A DNA stretch of 64,000 nt. It comes from JAKFEE01 sp036675815. Lineage in GTDB: Bacteria > Pseudomonadota > Alphaproteobacteria > Rhodospirillales > Magnetospirillaceae. Within the stretch, counting starts at the first letter, position 1, and each line of letters starts with the position of its first letter. The notes under the pieces were generated by a model. That model did not search any database and had not been told where the DNA came from. It saw nothing but the letters and a program-made list of their open reading frames with translations. The translations under genes and the position numbers were made by a program. Of this stretch, positions 57,814-64,000 are shown in pieces. The stretch is from assembly GCA_036675815.1 (NCBI GenBank), contig JAKFEE010000021.1:337630-401629 (forward strand), read 5' to 3'.

Positions 57814-58260
57814 ATGCCGTTGCCGGAGGCCCGTCCAGGACTGGTCTTCCGCTATGAATACGTCTGGAAGCGCCAGGCGCTGGCTGGCCGGAGCGTCGGT
57901 GAGAAGGAACGTCCGGCATGCGTGGCGCTCGCCGTGGCTGGTAACGCCGGCAGTCAGCGGGTGCTGATCGTTCCGACCACCACGCGGCCGCCGCTGGCGC
58001 ATGTGCCGGCCTTGGAAATCCCGCCTGCGGTCCGGCGCCATCTCGGCCTGGAGCATCCCTCATGGATAATCCTCAGCGAAGCCAATGTTGACGCCTGGCC
58101 ATCACCCGACATGCGGCCTGTTCCCGGCAAGCCGGGCACCTTCGCGTATGGAATGCTGCCGCTGAAGATGGTCAACGACATCCGCGCAATCATTCTCACG
58201 GCCCTCGCCGCCAGGCGCCTCGACTTGGTCAGCCGCGACGAAGACGCTCCGAGCAATTGA
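57814..58260 (+). CDS. PemK-like growth-inhibitor toxin candidate
   Basis: A 148-residue protein beginning MPLPEARPGLVFRYEYVWK. KERPACVALAV, VLIVPTTTRPP and WIILSEANVDAWP fit a compact beta-barrel of the PemK/MazF or plasmid-maintenance-toxin type seen in alphaproteobacteria. MazF-like toxins cut mRNA; no catalytic residue can be confirmed here. It follows the Phd-type antitoxin by three bases, the usual antitoxin-toxin order. Confidence 0.65.
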   Translation: MPLPEARPGLVFRYEYVWKRQALAGRSVGEKERPACVALAVAGNAGSQRVLIVPTTTRPPLAHVPALEIPPAVRRHLGLEHPSWIILSEANVDAWPSPDMRPVPGKPGTFAYGMLPLKMVNDIRAIILTALAARRLDLVSRDEDAPSN

Positions 58261-58306
58261 CGGCACCTTCCGAGCCGGCCGGCGAAGGTGGTATGGTGCG
58301 GCGCCC

Positions 58307-60979
58307 ATGACCGAAAGCGACACCAAGCCCGCCGCCATCACCGCACCCGTTCAGGCAACGCCGTCGATGGCGCAGTACCTGGCGATCAAGCGCGACCATC
58401 CAGACGCCCTGCTGTTCTACCGCATGGGTGACTTCTACGAGCTGTTCTTCGACGATGCCGTGACCGCCGCCGGCGCCCTCGACATCGCCCTGACCAAGCG
58501 CGGCAAGCATGGCGGTGACGACATCCCCATGTGCGGCGCGCCGGCGCATTCGCACGAAGCTTATCTGGCGCGCCTGATCCGCCAGGGCCACAAGGTGGCT
58601 GTCTGCGAACAGCTGGAAGACCCCGAGGAGGCGCGCAAGAGACGCGGGGCCAAGGCCGTGGTCGAGCGTGGCGTCGTGCGCATCATCACGCCGGGCACCA
58701 TCACCGAGGACAACCTGCTCGACGCACGCAGCCACAACTACCTGGTGGCCCTGGCCGAGGCGCAAGGTGCCCTGGGGCTGGCGTGGGTCGACGTCTCCAC
58801 CGGCGATTTCCTCACCCAGGCGGCAAAGCCGAAGGCGTTGGCGGCGATCCTGGCGCGGCTGGCGCCGCGCGAATTGCTGGTGCCGGACCGGCTGCTGCTG
58901 CAGCCCGAACTCCATGATGCCTTCGGCGAGTGGAAGCAGGCGCTGACCCCCCTGCCCTCGGCCCGCTTCGACTCGGAGAACGGCCGCAAACGACTGGAGA
59001 CGTTGTTCGGCGTCGGCGCCCTCGACGGCTTCGGTGCCTTCGGGCGCGGCGAACTGGCTGCCGGTGGCGCGCTGGTCGACTACATCGAGCTGACGCAGAA
59101 GGGCAAGCTGCCGCGCCTGACCACACCACGGCGCCTGCGCGACGGCGCCGTCATGGAAATCGACGCGGCGACCCGGCGCAACCTCGAATTGATGGAGACC
59201 CTGACCGGCGAGCGCCGCGGCAGCCTGCTCTGGGTCATGGATCGCACCGTCACCGGTGCCGGCGCACGGCTGCTCGCCCAGCATCTGGCCGCGCCGCTGA
59301 CCAATCCCGCCGACATCGACCGCCGCCTCGACATGGTCGAATACCTGGTGGGGCGGCACGGGCTGCGCAGCGAACTGCGCGAGCGGCTGAAGCGCTGCCC
59401 CGACATCGAGCGGGCTCTGTCGCGCCTCAGCCTCGGCCGCGGCGGTCCGCGCGACATGGCGGCGATCCGCGATGCCCTGGCCGAGGTGCCGCATCTGCGG
59501 CGCGCCCTCACCGACGGCGGCCTGACGGCACCACCCGAAGGCATCCAGCAGTCGGCCAAGGACCTGGGGCATCACGACCCCCTGGTCGATCGCCTCACCC
59601 GCGCGCTCGGCCCAGATTTACCGTTGCTGGCCCGCGACGGCGGCTTCATCGCCCCCGGCTATGACCCCGGCCTGGACGAGTTGCGCGGCCTGCGCGACGA
59701 AAGCGCCCGCCTGATCCTTGCCCTGCAGGAGCGCTATGCCGCCGAGACCGGCATCGGCGCGCTGAAGATCAAGGAGAACAACGTCCTCGGCTGGTTCGTC
59801 GAGGTGCCGCCGAAACAGGCCGACAAGGTGGGGCCGCAGTTCATCCATCGCCAGACCATCGCCAGTTCGGTGCGCTACACCACGGTGGAATTGACCGAGC
59901 TGGAGCGCAAGGTGCGCCAGGCCGGGCAGAAGACCCTGGCGCTCGAGCTCGAGCTTTACGGCGAGTTGCAGGTCACGGTGACCGGCCGTGCCGAGGAGAT
60001 CGGCGCCGCCGCCCGCGCCATCGCCGCCATCGACGTCGCCGCCGGCTTGGCGGACCTGGCCGTCGACAAGAACCACGTCCGTCCTCAGGTCGACGAGGGT
60101 AGCGCCTTCGCCATCGCCGGCGGCCGCCATCCCGTGGTCGAGGCCATGCTGCCGCCTGGCCAGGCCTTCGTCGCCAACGACTGCGACCTCAGCCTCGATC
60201 GGCGCCTGTGGCTGATCACCGGCCCCAACATGGCCGGCAAGTCGACCTTCCTGCGCCAGAACGCGCTGATCGCCGTGATGGCGCAGATGGGCGCCTTCGT
60301 CCCGGCCAGGAGCGCGCGCATCGGCATCGTCGACCGGCTGTTCAGCCGCGTCGGCGCCGCCGACGACCTGGCGCGCGGGCGCTCGACCTTCATGGTCGAG
60401 ATGGTCGAGACCGCGGCCATCCTCAATCAGTCGGGGCCGCGCGCCCTGGTCATCCTCGACGAGATCGGCCGCGGCACCGCCACCTTCGACGGCCTGTCCA
60501 TCGCCTGGGCGGTGGTCGAGCACCTGCATGAGGTCAACCGCTGCCGCGCCCTGTTCGCCACGCACTACCACGAGCTGACGCACCTGGCCTCGAAGCTGCC
60601 GGCGCTGGCCTGCCACTGCATGCGGGTCAAGGAATGGCAGGGCGAGGTGGTGTTCCTGCATGAGGTGGGCGCCGGTGCCGCCGACCGCTCCTACGGCATC
60701 CACGTGGCCAAGCTGGCCGGGTTGCCGGCGGCGGTGGTGGCGCGCTCGGAACAGGTGCTGGAGACGCTGGAAAAGGGCGATCAGTCGTCGGCGGTCGCCC
60801 GGCTTGCCGACGACTTGCCGCTGTTCGCCACCGCCCTGGCGCGTTCCGGCGCCAAGGAAGCGGCCGCCGCCCCGTCGCCCGTGGAATCGAGACTGGCCAC
60901 GGTCAATCCCGACGAACTGACTCCGCGGCAAGCACTCGACGCGCTTTACGAGCTGCGGAGCCTCTTGCCGCCCGGCTAG
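58307..60979 (+). CDS. mutS: DNA mismatch repair protein MutS
   Basis: An 890-residue MutS. The mismatch-reading domain I carries MGDFYELFFDDA (the FYE wedge), then the connector, lever and clamp domains, and the ATPase with GPNMAGKSTFLRQ, DEIGRGTATFDGLSIAWA and ATHYHELT. A C-terminal tetramerisation segment ends the protein. It recognises mispairs for MutL-directed repair. Start ATG 58307 lies 46 bases after the toxin gene. Confidence 0.97.
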   Translation: MTESDTKPAAITAPVQATPSMAQYLAIKRDHPDALLFYRMGDFYELFFDDAVTAAGALDIALTKRGKHGGDDIPMCGAPAHSHEAYLARLIRQGHKVAVCEQLEDPEEARKRRGAKAVVERGVVRIITPGTITEDNLLDARSHNYLVALAEAQGALGLAWVDVSTGDFLTQAAKPKALAAILARLAPRELLVPDRLLLQPELHDAFGEWKQALTPLPSARFDSENGRKRLETLFGVGALDGFGAFGRGELAAGGALVDYIELTQKGKLPRLTTPRRLRDGAVMEIDAATRRNLELMETLTGERRGSLLWVMDRTVTGAGARLLAQHLAAPLTNPADIDRRLDMVEYLVGRHGLRSELRERLKRCPDIERALSRLSLGRGGPRDMAAIRDALAEVPHLRRALTDGGLTAPPEGIQQSAKDLGHHDPLVDRLTRALGPDLPLLARDGGFIAPGYDPGLDELRGLRDESARLILALQERYAAETGIGALKIKENNVLGWFVEVPPKQADKVGPQFIHRQTIASSVRYTTVELTELERKVRQAGQKTLALELELYGELQVTVTGRAEEIGAAARAIAAIDVAAGLADLAVDKNHVRPQVDEGSAFAIAGGRHPVVEAMLPPGQAFVANDCDLSLDRRLWLITGPNMAGKSTFLRQNALIAVMAQMGAFVPARSARIGIVDRLFSRVGAADDLARGRSTFMVEMVETAAILNQSGPRALVILDEIGRGTATFDGLSIAWAVVEHLHEVNRCRALFATHYHELTHLASKLPALACHCMRVKEWQGEVVFLHEVGAGAADRSYGIHVAKLAGLPAAVVARSEQVLETLEKGDQSSAVARLADDLPLFATALARSGAKEAAAAPSPVESRLATVNPDELTPRQALDALYELRSLLPPG

Positions 60980-61052
60980 ATCCACACCACTGATTGGTAT
61001 GGCCGCTCCTCCGGCAGCTTCCTATAATGCGCGCACGCACCGGGGAGCGCCT

Positions 61053-63824
61053 ATGGCCAGCAACATCCGCAAGCAGCGCGACATCGTCGATCGCAAGGCG
61101 CTGATCGCCCGGCTGAAGGCTGTGGTGGCCACGGACCTGCCGAAGCACAAGGTGCGCCGCGAGGTCCTCGAGGTCTTCAAGCAGACGCTGGCCGACGGGC
61201 GGGCCGCGATCCGTCGCCGGTTCGAGGAAAACAACGCCGGCAGGGAGACCGTCGCCGAGAGCTGTTTCCTGATCGATCAACTGGTGCGGACGATACACGA
61301 CTTTGCCGTCGAGTACGTGTTCCGCCAAGGCGTGCGCACCACCGGCGAAACGCTGTCGGTGGTCGCCGTCGGCGGCTATGGGCGAGGCGAGCTCAGCCCG
61401 CATTCCGACATCGATCTGCTGTTCCTGCTGCCCTACAAGAAGACGCCCTATGCCGAGCAGGTCGTCGAATACATTCTGTACATGCTGTGGGATCTGGGGC
61501 TGAAGGTGGGCCAGTCCACGCGCTCGGTGGACGAGTGCGTCCGCCTGGCGCGCAGCGACATGACCATTCGCACCGCGCTGCTCGAAGCGCGCTGGCTGTG
61601 GGGCGATTCCCAATTGTTCCAGCAGTTGCGCCAGCGCTATCGCGCCGAGGTGGTCGCCGGCACCGGCGAGGAATTCGTCGAGGCCAAGCTGGCCGAGCGC
61701 GACCAGCGCCACGAGAAGATGGGCGATTCCCGTTACGTCCTCGAGCCCAACATCAAGGAGGGCAAGGGCGGGCTGCGCGACCTGCACACGTTGTACTGGA
61801 TCGCCAAGTACCTCTACCAGATCAGCGACATCGCCCAGTTGGCGGAGTTGGGCATCATCACCCGCGACGCCGCCGCCAAGTTCGCCAAGGCGCAGACCTT
61901 CCTGTGGACGGTTCGCTGCCACCTGCACTACATCACCGGCCGCCTCGAAGACCGCCTGACCTTCGACGTCCAGCAAGAGATCGGCCGGCGCATGGGCTAT
62001 ACCGACCATGCCGGCACGCGCGGCGTCGAACGCTTCATGAAGCACTACTTTCTGATCGCCAAGGACGTCGGCGATCTCACCCGCATCTTCTGCGCCGTGC
62101 TGGAAGCGCAGCACAAGCGCAAGCCGCGGCTGCGGCTCACCGCGCTGTTCCGCCGCACCAATCTCGACGGCTTCCGTTTTGACGGCAATCGGCTGACCGT
62201 GGCGGATGACGAAGCCTTCCGCAAGGATCCGGTCAAGATCATCCGTCTGTTCCACACCGCCCTGCATCACGACCTCGACATCCATCCGCGCGCACTGTCG
62301 TTGGTCACCCAGAACCTGCGACTGGTCTCCGGCCTGCGTCACAACCCGCTGGCCAATCGCCTGTTCGTCGAGATGCTGACCTCGCGCAAGGACCCCGAAG
62401 TGGCGCTGCGCCACATGAACGAGGCCGGCGTGCTCGGCCGCTTCATCCCTGACTTCGGCCGGGTCGTGGCCCAGATGCAGTACGACATGTACCACGTGTT
62501 CACCGTCGACGAGCACACGCTGCAGGCCATCGGCATCCTGCACCGCATCGAGGCCGGTGCCTTCGCCGACGAATTGCCGCTGATTGCCGGCATCGTGCGC
62601 AAAGTGCTGTCGCGCCGCGCCCTCTACCTCGCCACCTTCCTGCACGACATCGCCAAGGGCCGTGGTGGCGATCACTCGGTGCTCGGCGCCGAAATCGCCC
62701 AGAAGCTGGGGCCGCGCCTGGGCCTGAGCGAGGAAGAGACGGAAACGGCAAGCTGGCTGGTGCTGAACCACCTGCTGATGAGCCGAATCGCGTTCAAGCG
62801 TGACATCGACGATCCCAAGACGATCCAGGATTTCGTCGCCGCCGTGCAGTCGCCGGAGCGGCTGCGCCTGCTGTCGGCCCTCACCTGCGCCGACATTCGC
62901 GCCGTCGGGCCGTCGGTGTGGAACAATTGGAAGGGCGGCCTGCTGCGCGAGCTCTACAATCGCGCCCATGACGTGATGACCGGCGGCATGTCGGCAGACC
63001 GGCGCGAGGCGCGGGTCGAGACGGCACAGGCGGCGCTGCGGCACGCGCTGACCGCGCTCGGCTGGGCGGCCGCGGAAATCGAGGCGCATATCGGCCGCGG
63101 CTACCCGTCCTATTGGGTGCTGTTCGACACGGCCAGTCACCTGCGCCACGCCTGCATGATCCGCGAGGCCGAACTGAACAATGCGCCCCTCACCGTCGAC
63201 AGCCGCGTCGATGCCGCGCGCGGCGTCACCGAGATCACCGTCTACACCGGTGACCACCCCGGGTTATTCTCGCAGATCGCCGGGGCGATGGCCGTCTCCG
63301 GTGCCTCGATCGTCGACGCGAAGATCCTCACCCTGGCCAATGGCATGGCGCTCGATACCTTCTGGATCCAGCGCTCGGATGGGGCTCCGTTCGCCAGTTC
63401 CAGCAGCCTGGCCAAGCTGGCGGCGGCCATCGAGCGGGCGCTGACCGGGCGCATGCGGACGGCGCGCGAACTGGCCGGCCGCCGCTCGGCCCTGCCCAGC
63501 CGCACCCGGGTGTTCAAGGTGCCGCCGCGCGTGCTCATCGACAACAAGGCCTCGTCGACCCACACGCTGATCGAGGTGAACGGCCGCGATCGCCCCGGCC
63601 TGCTGCACGACGTCACCGCGGCCATGACCAGCCTCGGCCTGCAGATATCCTCGGCCCACATCTCGACCTACGGCGAGCGCGTGGTTGACGTGTTCTACGT
63701 CAAGGACATCTTCGGCCTGAAGGTCGAGCACGACAACAAGCTGAAGCTGGTGCGCGATCGCCTGACGACGGCGCTGGCCGCCGACGAGGCCCATCAGGCC
63801 GGCGAGGAGGCGGCGGCCGAATGA
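61053..63824 (+). CDS. glnD: Bifunctional PII uridylyltransferase/uridylyl-removing enzyme
   Basis: A 923-residue nitrogen sensor that uridylylates PII proteins when glutamine is low and reverses this when it is high. The nucleotidyltransferase motif is GGYGRGELSPHSDIDLLF, the HD hydrolase motif FLHDIAKGRGGDHS (about residue 530), and two C-terminal ACT domains bind glutamine (TVYTGDHPGLFSQIAGAM, EVNGRDRPGLLHDVTAAM). ATG 61053 (MASNIRKQRD) has GGGGAG upstream; ATG 60999 is an alternative with a non-conserved leader. With gltBD it forms part of nitrogen assimilation. Confidence 0.96.
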   Translation: MASNIRKQRDIVDRKALIARLKAVVATDLPKHKVRREVLEVFKQTLADGRAAIRRRFEENNAGRETVAESCFLIDQLVRTIHDFAVEYVFRQGVRTTGETLSVVAVGGYGRGELSPHSDIDLLFLLPYKKTPYAEQVVEYILYMLWDLGLKVGQSTRSVDECVRLARSDMTIRTALLEARWLWGDSQLFQQLRQRYRAEVVAGTGEEFVEAKLAERDQRHEKMGDSRYVLEPNIKEGKGGLRDLHTLYWIAKYLYQISDIAQLAELGIITRDAAAKFAKAQTFLWTVRCHLHYITGRLEDRLTFDVQQEIGRRMGYTDHAGTRGVERFMKHYFLIAKDVGDLTRIFCAVLEAQHKRKPRLRLTALFRRTNLDGFRFDGNRLTVADDEAFRKDPVKIIRLFHTALHHDLDIHPRALSLVTQNLRLVSGLRHNPLANRLFVEMLTSRKDPEVALRHMNEAGVLGRFIPDFGRVVAQMQYDMYHVFTVDEHTLQAIGILHRIEAGAFADELPLIAGIVRKVLSRRALYLATFLHDIAKGRGGDHSVLGAEIAQKLGPRLGLSEEETETASWLVLNHLLMSRIAFKRDIDDPKTIQDFVAAVQSPERLRLLSALTCADIRAVGPSVWNNWKGGLLRELYNRAHDVMTGGMSADRREARVETAQAALRHALTALGWAAAEIEAHIGRGYPSYWVLFDTASHLRHACMIREAELNNAPLTVDSRVDAARGVTEITVYTGDHPGLFSQIAGAMAVSGASIVDAKILTLANGMALDTFWIQRSDGAPFASSSSLAKLAAAIERALTGRMRTARELAGRRSALPSRTRVFKVPPRVLIDNKASSTHTLIEVNGRDRPGLLHDVTAAMTSLGLQISSAHISTYGERVVDVFYVKDIFGLKVEHDNKLKLVRDRLTTALAADEAHQAGEEAAAE

Positions 63825-63869
63825 CGATGTCATAGCCGGAGCATTGACCTCCAGGCCCCCTCGCATGTT

Positions 63870-63887
63870 GCGGACCCGGAGGTCCGC
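63870..63887. repeat. REP-like palindrome downstream of glnD
   Basis: GCGGACC and GGTCCGC arms surround CGGA, followed by GCTTCTC. It resembles the GCGGAGCT family at 2168, 12067 and 17595 and may terminate glnD. Another partial unit (GCGGAGCTCCGC) lies at about 63951-63962. Confidence 0.55.
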
Positions 63888-64000
63888 GCTTCTCTAATCG
63901 GGCCTTTGTTGTCAATGGGGCTTCTCCTGCGGTTGGTGGCGAGGCCGGCGCGGAGCTCCGCCATCAAGCGGAGCGATGGCCTCGCCCGGCATGGCGGCGC

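Overview
This is a 64 kb, GC-rich, densely packed chromosomal segment of an alphaproteobacterium. It most resembles Rhodospirillales. The signs are a System I cytochrome c maturation operon, gltBD, zf-CHCC zinc-finger proteins, an MaeB-type malic enzyme, glnD, ethylmalonyl-CoA-pathway genes and a heme d1 (nir) biosynthesis cluster. There are no tRNA or rRNA genes and no CRISPR array. The placement is inferred from gene content only.

Layout. 1-2163: 3' part of alaS. 2195-3829: an IS630-type element bounded by inverted ends and TA dinucleotides; its transposase survives only as two end fragments, and the middle is replaced by a DUF3644 gene with a HEPN-like Rx4H motif. 3827-9873 (-): gltB-gltD. 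10029-14155: rhomboid protease, DUF3108 protein, a small conserved protein, a lysophospholipase-like lipoprotein and an ABC ATPase. 14250-17590: two tandem zf-CHCC proteins and polA, whose proofreading domain has Gly in place of the first catalytic Asp. 17627-18871 (-): DEAD-box helicase. 19075-26236 (-): complete ccmABCDEFGHI. 26433-34877 (-): a branched-chain-amino-acid-type ABC transporter operon with two acyl-CoA ligases, so a carboxylic or aromatic acid substrate is likely. 35111-38212: LysE exporter, then a CoA-ester lyase and mesaconyl-CoA hydratase pair (glyoxylate/ethylmalonyl-CoA chemistry), separated by nested repeats. 38287: single-domain response regulator.

38795-49198 is a nitrogen-oxide respiration island. 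It holds a heme-copper reductase (CuA subunit II plus a subunit I with HSSQQ where oxidases have HPEVY) with a SCO/SenC protein and a 59-residue subunit, resembling norSY-senC NO reductases. It also holds a fusion of diheme cytochrome b, 2x[4Fe-4S] ferredoxin and an MvhD-like domain with a small partner protein, and nirECFDLGH for heme d1 precursors. Three TTGAYN4GTCAA boxes sit before these three units, suggesting one NNR/DNR/FNR-type regulon. The ccm operon in the same window would mature the c-type cytochromes. nirS and nirJ are absent from the window.

49430-64000: alanine dehydrogenase, pyrophosphatase, a DUF350-DUF1190-glutathionylspermidine-synthase-like trio, a DUF421 protein, a decayed region (53705-54634) with malic enzyme and DUF2971 relics, maeB, a glycine-zipper stress-like protein, a Phd-type antitoxin/PemK-like toxin pair, mutS and glnD. 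Palindromic REP-like elements recur between genes throughout.
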